This document shows, piece by piece, positions 1-7,997 of a stretch of 64,000 nucleotides of DNA; positions within the stretch are counted from its first letter, which is position 1; each line of letters begins with the position of its first letter. This stretch comes from Palsa-461 sp963768185. GTDB taxonomy: Bacteria > Actinomycetota > Acidimicrobiia > Acidimicrobiales > RAAP-2. The translations under genes and the position numbers were made by a program. The notes beneath the pieces were generated by a model. It was not told where the DNA came from and did no database searches. It worked only from the letters and a program-made list of their open reading frames with translations. The stretch spans positions 372,001 to 436,000 of the forward strand of contig CAVYGS010000001.1 of the NCBI GenBank assembly GCA_963768185.1, written 5' to 3'.

Positions 1-259
1 GGGCGACCGAGACGAACGATGGGCCCCCGACCCGGGTGGCCCGCGCGGCGGATTCGACACCGGCCGGCGGGCGCGCTGGCGGGCGAACGGGGAGCTCGAA
101 CTGGTCGGACCGGCCCCGACCCCTGACCAACTCTCGGTCGTCTAGCGGCATCGCACCGTCGAGTGTGCGGGTGGCGGAGACGGTCCGGACAGCTCCGGTC
201 CGAGCCGAGCGATCCGGACTCCCCGTCGGCTTCAAAGTGGCTGGGCAGGCCGAACTCGA

Positions 260-265
260 TACTGT
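260..265 (+). promoter_or_regulatory. Putative -10 element (TACTGT) of the flavin oxidoreductase gene
   Basis: TACTGT fits the actinobacterial TANNNT -10 pattern and ends 8 nt before the ATG at 274. A transcript would start at or just before the start codon, which favours that ATG over upstream alternatives in the same frame. No convincing -35 is seen. The call rests on position and pattern only. Confidence 0.3.
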
Positions 266-273
266 GCACGTCC

Positions 274-1422
274 ATGCGCGTGCTTGTGTTGGGGGCGGGA
301 TTCGGTGGGCTCGAGCTCAGCGCGGCGCTCTCGGCCGAGATGGCCGACGACGTCGATGTGGTCCTCATCGATCAGTCCGACCACTTCATCTTTGGGTTTT
401 CCAAGCTTGATGTGATGTTCGGAAAGCGACGTGCCGACGAGGTGCTCCATAAGTACGCGGATCTCACCAAGCCCGGCGTGCGGTTCGTCCACAGTGCCAT
501 CGCTTCTATCGACCCCGAGGCAAAGCGCGTCGAGACGGTTGCGGGAAGCTATGAGGGCGATGTGCTCGTCGTGGCCCTCGGCGCGGATCTGGACCCACAC
601 GACACTCCCGGGCTCGTCGAAGTCGGTCACGAGTTCTACACACCGGACGGCACGTTCGCGGCGCGCGACGTGCTCGCCGCGTTCGAGGGAGGCCACGTCG
701 TCATCGGCGTGACGTCGACCCCCTTCAAGTGCCCACCGGCACCGAGCGAGACAGCGCTCTTGCTGCACGATTTCCTCGTCGAGCGGGGTCTTCGAGAGCG
801 CTCCACGATTTCGCTCGTCATGCCCCTCGGCGCGCCGATACCTCCGTCGCCCGCCGCGTCGGAGGCGCTGCTCCGGGCGTTCTCCGAACGCGGCATCGCC
901 TGGCACCCCGAGCGCCTGGTGGACCGTCTCGATGAGGACCGAAGGGTCGCAATCTTCTCCGACGGCAGTGAGATGGCATTCGACCTTTTTCTGGGTGTGC
1001 CGCGCCACAAGGTGCCGGCGGTGGTCGAAGCATCCGGCATGACGGTCGACGGATGGGTTCCGGTGGACCCGCTGACCCTTGCCACCCGCTTCCCGGACGT
1101 CTACGCAATCGGCGACGTGGCCAGTGTGGGCACGCCGAAGGCTGGGGTCTTCGCGGAGGGACAGGCCTCCGTGGTGGCGGCGCAGCTCGTCGCCCGCCAT
1201 CGGGGAGAGGTGACCCCAGCAACCTACGGTGGCCGTGGCGTCTGCTATCTCGAGTTCGGCCACAACGCAGTGGGGAAAGTCGACGTCACCTTCCTCAGCG
1301 GTCAGGCGCCGATCGGAGGGCTCGAGGGTCCTTCCGAGGTCATCGCGCAGGAGAAGATCGCATTCGGGACCAGTCGGATCGATCGCTGGTTCGATCGCGA
1401 GTGGCCGCCCGCATCCGGCTGA
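274..1422 (+). CDS. FAD-dependent oxidoreductase, sulfide:quinone oxidoreductase-like
   Basis: A 382-residue flavoprotein of the pyridine nucleotide-disulfide oxidoreductase superfamily, closest in pattern to the SQR / flavocytochrome c sulfide dehydrogenase branch. It opens directly with an FAD-binding strand and glycine turn (VLGAGFGG, residues 5-12) and carries the second FAD motif YAIGDVAS near residue 280. Cys153 lies in PFKCPPAP and Cys324 in GVCYLEFG, the two regions where SQR-type enzymes hold redox cysteines, so electron transfer to quinone or another acceptor is plausible. No membrane span is seen; SQR relatives are peripheral. The ATG at 274 starts exactly at the Rossmann fold and has a -10-like element just upstream. 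It is convergent with the polysaccharide locus and has no visible operon partner. The substrate cannot be told from sequence. Confidence 0.8.
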   Translation: MRVLVLGAGFGGLELSAALSAEMADDVDVVLIDQSDHFIFGFSKLDVMFGKRRADEVLHKYADLTKPGVRFVHSAIASIDPEAKRVETVAGSYEGDVLVVALGADLDPHDTPGLVEVGHEFYTPDGTFAARDVLAAFEGGHVVIGVTSTPFKCPPAPSETALLLHDFLVERGLRERSTISLVMPLGAPIPPSPAASEALLRAFSERGIAWHPERLVDRLDEDRRVAIFSDGSEMAFDLFLGVPRHKVPAVVEASGMTVDGWVPVDPLTLATRFPDVYAIGDVASVGTPKAGVFAEGQASVVAAQLVARHRGEVTPATYGGRGVCYLEFGHNAVGKVDVTFLSGQAPIGGLEGPSEVIAQEKIAFGTSRIDRWFDREWPPASG

Positions 1423-1437
1423 TCACCGCTCATCAGC
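1418..1437. terminator. Short hairpin between convergent genes
   Basis: GCTGAT and ATCAGC form a 6-bp stem around an 8-nt loop, spanning the stop codon of the oxidoreductase and lying just beyond the stop of the convergent glycosyl hydrolase-like gene. There is no T-tract. It could act as a weak bidirectional terminator, but a stem this short may occur by chance. Confidence 0.22.
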
Positions 1438-1445
1438 GCGCGCTG

Positions 1446-2600
1446 TTAGGAGTCGATTGCCTTCGCTTCGGGCGCGATCGCTCCGGCCTCGGCGACCGAG
1501 TGCAGGGCCGCCTCGGCCTTCGGGAAGGCTCCGCCGGTCACCGCCCAGGTCCCATAGTCCCAGGTCACGGCAGCAAAGAGGTGCTGCTGGTCAGCCCAAT
1601 GCAAGAAGTTGTTCACGAAGGTGGCGCTGTCCCCGCCGCCCTGCTGGTTCGTCGGGACGACACCCCACTTGGCGATCATGAACGGCTTGTTGTGGCGGAT
1701 CGCGAACGTGGAATACCAGTCCGGGCCGTCCTCGGACATCGCGAAGGCGTTCCACCCCGAAGCGACGACCGAATCGCCCACGTCGAACGCGTCGGTCGCG
1801 ATGACATCGACGAACTTGTTGCCCGGATACAACGTCGCTGGAGCCAACGCGTCGCTCCCCGGTGCGCTGTCCCAGACGAAGCTGAACTGCTGACCGGGAA
1901 CCGAACGCATCGTGGTGACGATCTGGCGCCAGAAGGCGACGTACTGGACCGCCTCGGCAGGGGTCGAGGCGGTCCAGGGAACCGTGGGATCCTGGGGGTC
2001 CCAGCCGAGCACGATTACCGAGGCCGCCTGGCCGTTGTCGACGAGGGTCTGGGCGAGCTCGTTGAAGTACACGTTGTACGCGCCCGTCGCGCCGGTCGCC
2101 AGCGTCGCACCGCCGGTCTTTGGGAGCATGGGCACGCCCCAGATCATCCGGAAGCCCGAGCCGTTCCAGCGCTGGAGGAACCACATCGGGTTGGAGATCC
2201 CGGCCCAGTTTGAGTCATCGATGTAGTCGAACGCGTACGGGACCGGCGCGCCGGCGTCCGCGCTGAACGCCGTGGCGGCGACCGGGGAGCCCGGGCCCGC
2301 ATAGACGCCGAGCGGGACCGTCTGGGCGACGGGCGTCGTCACCTTCTTCTGTGCTGCCTTGGGCGCGGCGGTCGTCTTCGGGACCGTCGTCGTCTTCGGC
2401 GCGGCCAGCGACTTGGGCGCGGTGGTCGGCGTCGTCGCGCTCGCCGTCGGGGCCACGGTGTTCTCGGAGACGACGAGCAGCAGCAGCCACACGGCGACAC
2501 CCGCGGCAGCGACCAGGGTGATCGAGCCGAGGACCCGGCCCGGTCGCATGGCGCGCGCCATGCGGCGGCGGGCGACGCGGAGTCGGCGGCGGATGGTCAC
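1446..2600 (-). CDS. Secreted or membrane-anchored GH26-like protein, probably catalytically altered
   Basis: A 384-residue protein: basic N-terminus, one membrane or signal-anchor segment (about residues 24-44), a Thr/Pro/Ala/Lys-rich linker to about residue 100, then a TIM-barrel-like domain resembling GH26 (YAFDYIDDSNW, VIVLGWDPQDP, KPFMIAKWGV). In GH26-type enzymes the acid and nucleophile are Glu. Here the equivalent places appear to be Asp201 and Lys311, so hydrolysis is doubtful and glycan binding is an alternative. The GTG start at 2600 overlaps the stop of the upstream polymerase gene (GTGA) and follows an AGGAGG ribosome site. It is the last gene of the minus-strand exopolysaccharide operon, consistent with export or trimming of a polymer. 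The family assignment is by eye. Confidence 0.65.
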   Translation of the reverse strand: MTIRRRLRVARRRMARAMRPGRVLGSITLVAAAGVAVWLLLLVVSENTVAPTASATTPTTAPKSLAAPKTTTVPKTTAAPKAAQKKVTTPVAQTVPLGVYAGPGSPVAATAFSADAGAPVPYAFDYIDDSNWAGISNPMWFLQRWNGSGFRMIWGVPMLPKTGGATLATGATGAYNVYFNELAQTLVDNGQAASVIVLGWDPQDPTVPWTASTPAEAVQYVAFWRQIVTTMRSVPGQQFSFVWDSAPGSDALAPATLYPGNKFVDVIATDAFDVGDSVVASGWNAFAMSEDGPDWYSTFAIRHNKPFMIAKWGVVPTNQQGGGDSATFVNNFLHWADQQHLFAAVTWDYGTWAVTGGAFPKAEAALHSVAEAGAIAPEAKAIDS

Positions 2601-4102
2601 GACAAACCTCCTGCGAGAACGAGGGTTTTGGTAGAGAGGTCGGTGGCGGTCGTCGCCGCGCGTGGCGCCGGGCGTGGGAGCGCGATCGCGAGGAGACACC
2701 AGAGCACCTGGGGTAGGCCGCCGTTGCTCAGGAAGGGCCAGATCAGGTTCATGACCAGCATGGCGACCACCGTCACGAACACGGCGCGGCCGAGGGCCTG
2801 TTCGAACGGATCCGTGGCCCGCGCCGCCTCACGGCTCCGCCGGACCATGGCCCAGGCGAGGCCGCCGAAGACCACGAGGAGCGGGAACCCGCCCTCCATC
2901 AGGTACGAGATGTACTGGGACTCGGGGTACGGCCACTGGATCGTGGGCGGCAGCTCCACGCCGTAGCCGGCAAGCGGACGGGCCTCGATGGCGGGGATGT
3001 ATTGGGTGGTCCAGACGTCCCAGCGGAAGTCGAGGGTTTGGGGCACGCCGGCGTGGCGCCCCGAGCCCGCCGCCGTCGCGAACTCCTGGTTGATCCGGGT
3101 GGCGAGGAAGGGCGTGGCCACGAGCCCGCCCACGACGACCGCCGCCCCGAGGAGCTTGAGGGCGCGCCGGCCATACCCGTACTGGGTGGCGAGCACAGCG
3201 GCGCCGATGATGAGCACGATGATGGCCGAGAGCTCGGCGGTGAGCAGCAACCCGGTGAGCGCGATCACGCCGACGGCCCAGCTCGCCTTCCGATGGCGCG
3301 CCGTCTGGCCGGCCATGGTGAGCGCCCAGAGCACGAGGAGGAGGGGCAGCAGGTAGCCGGCGAGCGCCGCCCAGTTGTCGAAGGGACCGGTCGCCCGGCT
3401 GGCCGAGGTCGTGCTCACGACCGCCCCGGCAACGCCGCCGGTGATCCGGTTGATGAAGTTCACGATCGCGCCGACGTGCAACTCCTGCAGGACGGCCAGG
3501 AGCGCCACCGGGACCGTCGCGACGAGGAGGACCGCGACGGCGGCCTTGCGCTCGGCGGCCGTGCGCAGCGACGTTCGCACGCCGCGGTAGAGAAGGAAGA
3601 ACTGCAGCTGGCCGAGGACCGTGCCCCAGTCGGTGATGCTTAGATGCTGACCGACTCCGTCGATCGCGCCGAAGGCGGCCCAGACGACGCCGTAGGCCAA
3701 CAACAGCCAATCGAGGCTGCTCCACTTGACGGCGTCGACACGGCGCGCCGAGACCAGCACGGTGACACCGACGACCCCGATGAGCACCTCGGAGAGCCGC
3801 AGGTGCGACACGGGCACGCCGGGCTGCATGCCCGAGAGGATCGGCACGAGGCCGACGAGGAGCAGGCCGCCGATGACCGGCCGCACGAGCACCGCCACGA
3901 CCACGGCGAGCCCACCGAGAGCGGCGATGCCGAGATCGGGCTTGCCGACGGCGACGAACGCGAGGACGAACGCGACCAGCACCGCGCCACCACCCAAGAG
4001 GAGCGGGCGCGGTCGGTCGGCGAACCAGCCGTTCTCGGGCGCTCCGACGCGCAGCTTGCGCGATGGCGTGAGGAGCGCAGCGTCGCCCAGCTCAGCCCAC
4101 AC
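2597..4102 (-). CDS. O-antigen ligase / Wzy-type polysaccharide polymerase-like membrane protein
   Basis: A 501-residue integral membrane protein with about ten or more hydrophobic segments spread along its length and a large extracytoplasmic loop around residues 330-390 (from RINQEF to the WPYPESQYISYLMEGG motif), the layout of Wzy polymerases and WaaL-type O-antigen ligases. The expected role is joining of lipid-linked repeat units or ligation of a glycan outside the membrane. It starts at GTG 4102, overlapping the Wzz-like gene by 11 bp, and ends overlapping the GH26-like gene by 3 bp, so all are translated from one mRNA. Sequence similarity in this family is low, so the call rests on topology, the loop motif and context. 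Confidence 0.75.
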   Translation of the reverse strand: MWAELGDAALLTPSRKLRVGAPENGWFADRPRPLLLGGGAVLVAFVLAFVAVGKPDLGIAALGGLAVVVAVLVRPVIGGLLLVGLVPILSGMQPGVPVSHLRLSEVLIGVVGVTVLVSARRVDAVKWSSLDWLLLAYGVVWAAFGAIDGVGQHLSITDWGTVLGQLQFFLLYRGVRTSLRTAAERKAAVAVLLVATVPVALLAVLQELHVGAIVNFINRITGGVAGAVVSTTSASRATGPFDNWAALAGYLLPLLLVLWALTMAGQTARHRKASWAVGVIALTGLLLTAELSAIIVLIIGAAVLATQYGYGRRALKLLGAAVVVGGLVATPFLATRINQEFATAAGSGRHAGVPQTLDFRWDVWTTQYIPAIEARPLAGYGVELPPTIQWPYPESQYISYLMEGGFPLLVVFGGLAWAMVRRSREAARATDPFEQALGRAVFVTVVAMLVMNLIWPFLSNGGLPQVLWCLLAIALPRPAPRAATTATDLSTKTLVLAGGLS

Positions 4103-5846
4103 GGTCCGACACTCGACTACGAAGCCGCCGGTTGGTGAGCACGGCCCAGATCGGCGGACGCCCGATCATGCGCAGCCGCTCGGCGGCGGCCAGCACGTCG
4201 CGCTGACGCGTTCCGGGGTGTGAGACGAGCACGGTCGGCCCGGTGCCCCGGGAGAGCTCGACCACACCGGAAGAGAATGAGGTGCTGATCGACACCGCGG
4301 GACCGTCGACCGGCCAGCACGGACGGAGCCCGCGCGCCAGCTCCATCGTGGGTGTGGTGTCCGACACCTCGACCGGGACGATCGTGAGGCCGGTCTTCTG
4401 TCCGGCGTCGGCCAGGACCCGGGCCAGCTCGGCAAAGGAGAGGTCGGTCGGCACGAGGGCGGCGCGGCATCCGCTGGCGGTCGCCATGGCCGGTGCGTCG
4501 TCGATGCGGGGGTCGGCGCGCTCGGCGGCCAGCACGAGGATCAGCCCCACCACGATGCCGAGGAATCCGCCCAGCACGACGCCGTCCTTGTGCAACGTGC
4601 CTTGCCGGTGGGCGCCGGTGGGCAGGCTCACGACGGCGATCGACCCGGTGGCGATGGCATCGGTGCGCGGCGTGCCGCTCGCCACCGCGTGGGCCACGGC
4701 CTGCGCGCCCTCGATGGCCCGTTGCGGACTCGAGGCGGTGAAGTCGATCTGGAGGAGCGAGGTGCCCTCTTCGACCGTGACGCTGAGGCCGTTGGCGACG
4801 GCGGAGTTGGAAAGGTTGAGCACGCCGCCCGCCGTGGAGAGGATCGACTGGTCCTTGGGGATCAGGGCCGAGTACGTCGTGGCAAGGGCCAGCGCGTCGT
4901 TGGCGCTGCCCGGGCCGGTCTTGCCCGCGCCGGACTGCACGACGACCACCGCCTGGGCGCTGTAGGAGGTCCCGGCGTGCACGCCGGCGAACCAGCCGCC
5001 GGCCGAACCGGCGACCAGCGCCAGCGCCAGCAGCCAGCCGCGGCGCACCAAGCCCCTCGGGAAGCTGCGGCGGGGGGTGGTTGCGACGGGGAAAAGCTCC
5101 GGCGCGATCGTCGGCTGGATGAGCGCGGTGGGCTCGGGCGTTGCGGGAGCGGGCGCCGGCGGGGCGGCCGGCCCGGGGGTGCTGGCGGCTGGCACGACGA
5201 TGGCGCTGGGGGTGCTCACCTGGAACTGGTACGAGGTGGAGGAGCTGGCAGTCGCCGGCAGGACAGACTCCGCACCGGGCCGGGCGGTGGTCGTCGGGGC
5301 CTTGGCGACCGGCTCGACGTCGACCTCGCGCGGGGCGCCAGCCGGGGTGGGCGGGGACATCGGGACGTCCCACGACGGCAGGTCGTGGTCGGTGCCACCC
5401 GTTTCGTCGATCTCGGCCAATTCCTTCGTCGCCGCCGCCGGGGTGGGCGGGGTCGCCGGCTGGTCCTCCCAAACCATCGAGTACAGGCAGGCCGCGCCAC
5501 CGCGGTTGGCACAGGTGTTCTCGACGAGCGAAGACCGCACGTCACAGACCTGCGCGGCGACTGCCGAGAGCATGCCCTTCACGAGCTCGCATGCGGCCAG
5601 CGCGCCGATCTTTCCTTCGGGGCGGGCGCGCACCACGACGAGCCCAGGGCGGGTGCGGAGCATCTCGAAGCCGACGCCGTAGGTGCTGAGCAGCGGGCGC
5701 GCGTCGGTGAGCACCTCCACCAGGCCCGGTCGCCCGTCGCCAGCGCGCGCCGCCAGCAGCGGGTGCTCGGCGAGCTGAACGCCGATGGCCCGCGCCTGGT
5801 CGGCGGACAGGTCCTGGTGGGTGGTCGGAGCGGTCGGAGGGTTCAC
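4092..5846 (-). CDS. V4R-domain / Wzz-like chain-length regulator fusion
   Basis: A 584-residue protein with an unusual architecture. Residues about 55-130 look like a V4R (4-vinyl reductase-type) small-molecule sensing domain: a GVGFEMLR strand, a conserved Cys-containing helix, and the closing NTCANRGGAACLYSMVW with paired cysteines. A Pro/Ala/Thr-rich linker follows to about 260. A Wzz/Wzc-type module then has two membrane spans (about 266-286 and 421-441) flanking a periplasmic-type segment (SYSAQAVVVVQSG, NDALALATTYSALI). The roughly 130-residue cytoplasmic tail has no Walker A loop and ends IWAVLTNRRLR. Wzz proteins set polymer length, so the V4R part may let a ligand tune it. The GTG start overlaps the stop of the diguanylate cyclase gene (GTGA), which couples the two. 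Confidence 0.72.
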   Translation of the reverse strand: MNPPTAPTTHQDLSADQARAIGVQLAEHPLLAARAGDGRPGLVEVLTDARPLLSTYGVGFEMLRTRPGLVVVRARPEGKIGALAACELVKGMLSAVAAQVCDVRSSLVENTCANRGGAACLYSMVWEDQPATPPTPAAATKELAEIDETGGTDHDLPSWDVPMSPPTPAGAPREVDVEPVAKAPTTTARPGAESVLPATASSSTSYQFQVSTPSAIVVPAASTPGPAAPPAPAPATPEPTALIQPTIAPELFPVATTPRRSFPRGLVRRGWLLALALVAGSAGGWFAGVHAGTSYSAQAVVVVQSGAGKTGPGSANDALALATTYSALIPKDQSILSTAGGVLNLSNSAVANGLSVTVEEGTSLLQIDFTASSPQRAIEGAQAVAHAVASGTPRTDAIATGSIAVVSLPTGAHRQGTLHKDGVVLGGFLGIVVGLILVLAAERADPRIDDAPAMATASGCRAALVPTDLSFAELARVLADAGQKTGLTIVPVEVSDTTPTMELARGLRPCWPVDGPAVSISTSFSSGVVELSRGTGPTVLVSHPGTRQRDVLAAAERLRMIGRPPIWAVLTNRRLRSRVSDRVG

Positions 5847-7678
5847 TGCTCGGCGGCCTCCGCCGCACGGTGACGGGCGCTCTTGCGCCGGTACATCTCG
5901 CGGTCGGCCCGGACGAGCAGTGTGGTCGGGTCCTCGTGGCGAGGATCGGCGGCCACCCATCCGATCGAGGCGCTGACAGCGAGCGTCTGGCCGCGCACCT
6001 GGTAGGGGGCGGTCAAGGTCTTCCGGATGCGGGAGATCACCATCTCGATCTCGCCCGGGTCGTCAGAGGCCGCGTGGGCCACGACGAACTCGTCACCCCC
6101 GAGTCGGGCGACGATGTCGCTTGAGCGAACGGCTCCTTGGATGCGCCGACCGACTGCGACGAGCACCTCGTCACCGACGTCGTGGCCGAACCGGTCGTTG
6201 ATCATTTTGAAGTCGTCGAGGTCCAAGAAGACGAGGGCGATCGAGCCGCCCCGGGTGCGGAACTGGAGGAGCACCCGGCGGAGATAGTCAAGGAGCAGGT
6301 AGCGATTGGCGAGCCCGGTCAGCGGGTCGTGGAGCGCGAGGTGCATGAGCCATGCCTCTTCCTCGAGCTGCGACGTCACGTCGCGCAACACGAGGAGCGC
6401 TCCCGTCGAGCCGTCCTCGAGTTCGAACGGCTTGGCCGAGGCCACCAGGTGACGGCGGTCCTCGCCGCCCAGCTGCAGCTGCTCGGAACGCACGACCGTG
6501 CCGTGCAGGGCCCGACTCATCGGGTGGTGCGACTCGGAGAGCGGTGAGCCGTCCGAGCTGCACAGCGCGGGGGAGTAGGGGAACGACAGGCCGACGAGCT
6601 CCTCGTCGAGCGGGAGCCCCTGGAGCGCCTTGGCCCCGCGGTTGGCGATCAGGACGGTGCCGTCAGCGGCGCACACGACGATCCCTTCGTCGAGCGCGTC
6701 GAGGAGGACCTGCAGTGTGGTGCCTGACCCGATGGTGGCGCCGCCGAGCGCCTCGCGCAGGACGGCCACGTGGCAGTCGCCGACGAAGCGCGACGAGAAC
6801 CGGGCGCCGCTCACCTGCACGGGGAGGGGTTGACCGTCGACGTGCGCGAGATCGAAGTGGCGGCCCGGGTAGGGGACGTCGAGCAGAGAGGACGTCGTCT
6901 CGGTCTCGGTCGTGCCGCTACGGTGCAGCAGCTCGGTGATGTCTTGTCCGAGGGTCTCCTCGGGCAGGAGGCCCGAGAGGTCGCTGAAGGCGGCGTTGGC
7001 GAACACGATGGTGCCGTCGTCACGGGTGACGACCAGGCCTTCGGGCAAGTGCTCGATGACCTCGTCGAGCAGCCCGATGCCGGAGCCGACTTCGACCTCG
7101 GCACCGTCGGTCGGGGTCTGCTCGTCGGTGACCGGCTCGTCGGTCGGGGTGAGCTCGGCGTCGGCCATTTCGTCGGCGGTCTCGTCGACCACCGGGATCA
7201 CCGGAGGCTGGGTCGGGTACGGCTCGGTCTCGACGGTGTCCTGCACGCTGTAGAAGCCGGGGCCACCAAGGCTGATCGCGCCCAAGGCCAGCTGGCTGCC
7301 GAGTGCTTGGGTCAGCTGAAGGAGGCCCAGGCGCTGCTCCTCGTCGAGCTCGGGCAGCCAGGTGTCGACGACGCCCAGGAGGCCGGACCACTCGGTCCCG
7401 GCCCGGATGGGCACGGCCACACAGGCCAGCGAGTCGTCGGCCGACTCGTCCTCGCCCAGGATCTCGGCGTTCCAGAAGGGTTCGTTGCCCTGGGCGCCGG
7501 GACGCTCCAGGCACGAGCGGGCGAGCAGCGCCACCCGCTCGCCGACCCCGGTGGGGCTGGGCGCGGCCAGCTCGAAACGGACGTCTCCCTTGGTCGAGAC
7601 CACAAAGGCGCCCATGCCCATGCACAGGTCACGGGCCAGGCGGACCGCCTCGATGGTCTGGTCCTGGGGATTCTTCAT
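5843..7678 (-). CDS. GAF-PAS-PAS-GGDEF diguanylate cyclase
   Basis: A 611-residue cytoplasmic sensor enzyme predicted to make cyclic di-GMP. Order: a GAF-like domain (about 10-155), an acidic Thr/Glu/Pro linker, a first PAS domain (about 200-325, LLDEVIEHLPEGLVVT), a second PAS (about 330-435, VLLDALDEGIVVCAADG), and a C-terminal GGDEF domain (about 445-605). The active-site loop is intact (ARLGGDEFVV), and RSSD five residues upstream is the product-inhibition I-site. No EAL or HD-GYP domain is present. It is the first gene of the minus-strand polysaccharide operon and overlaps the V4R-Wzz gene, suggesting that c-di-GMP controls this exopolysaccharide. The ATG at 7678 is chosen because the GAF helix begins there. 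Confidence 0.88.
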   Translation of the reverse strand: MKNPQDQTIEAVRLARDLCMGMGAFVVSTKGDVRFELAAPSPTGVGERVALLARSCLERPGAQGNEPFWNAEILGEDESADDSLACVAVPIRAGTEWSGLLGVVDTWLPELDEEQRLGLLQLTQALGSQLALGAISLGGPGFYSVQDTVETEPYPTQPPVIPVVDETADEMADAELTPTDEPVTDEQTPTDGAEVEVGSGIGLLDEVIEHLPEGLVVTRDDGTIVFANAAFSDLSGLLPEETLGQDITELLHRSGTTETETTSSLLDVPYPGRHFDLAHVDGQPLPVQVSGARFSSRFVGDCHVAVLREALGGATIGSGTTLQVLLDALDEGIVVCAADGTVLIANRGAKALQGLPLDEELVGLSFPYSPALCSSDGSPLSESHHPMSRALHGTVVRSEQLQLGGEDRRHLVASAKPFELEDGSTGALLVLRDVTSQLEEEAWLMHLALHDPLTGLANRYLLLDYLRRVLLQFRTRGGSIALVFLDLDDFKMINDRFGHDVGDEVLVAVGRRIQGAVRSSDIVARLGGDEFVVAHAASDDPGEIEMVISRIRKTLTAPYQVRGQTLAVSASIGWVAADPRHEDPTTLLVRADREMYRRKSARHRAAEAAEQ

Positions 7679-7784
7679 GGCAGGCACCCTATGAGCAGCC
7701 GGTCCCACGAACGTCTTTCGATTGTCCCAATTTCCGACCAAACGTGCCCGGCGCGGCGGGGACGGTCGGTGGACGGGGCCTCCG

Positions 7785-7790
7785 TACCCT
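7785..7790 (+). promoter_or_regulatory. Leaderless-type -10 element (TACCCT)
   Basis: TACCCT matches TANNNT and is followed by exactly 6 nt before the ATG at 7797, the spacing expected if transcription starts on the A of the start codon. It would drive the small protein, the sugar phosphotransferase and the glycosyltransferase, divergent from the diguanylate cyclase operon. Confidence 0.45.
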
Positions 7791-7796
7791 ACGACC

Positions 7797-7997
7797 ATGT
7801 TCGTGTCATACGTCCTGCGGGTGCGACCCGAAAGCCTGAGAGACGGGCGGTTCGCCGGCGAGGTCGAGGCCGTCGCGACCGGCCAGCGCTTCGCCGTTCG
7901 CTCGGCGGACGAGCTGCTCGCATTCGTGCTGGAGACCGCCGGCGAGGAGATGGCCCACAGCCGCACGGTCCGCTCGGGCCAAGAAGCCGACCGATGA
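7797..7997 (+). CDS. Small conserved hypothetical protein ahead of the sugar transferase
   Basis: A 66-residue soluble protein (MFVSYVLRVRPESL... then GEVEAVATGQRFAVRS) with alternating strands and a C-terminal helix, no membrane segment and no motif I can name. It starts 6 nt after a TANNNT element, indicating a leaderless message, and its TGA overlaps the ATG of the polyprenyl-phosphate sugar phosphotransferase (ATGA). This implies translational coupling and a role in the same pathway, perhaps regulatory. The start is well supported by promoter position. Confidence 0.6.
   Translation: MFVSYVLRVRPESLRDGRFAGEVEAVATGQRFAVRSADELLAFVLETAGEEMAHSRTVRSGQEADR

Noticed and set aside
6770..7993. N-terminal extension of the sugar phosphotransferase frame over the diguanylate cyclase
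   Set aside because: The extension is antisense to the GAF-PAS region and not protein-like. The ATG at 7994 overlaps the preceding small gene and precedes the membrane spans.
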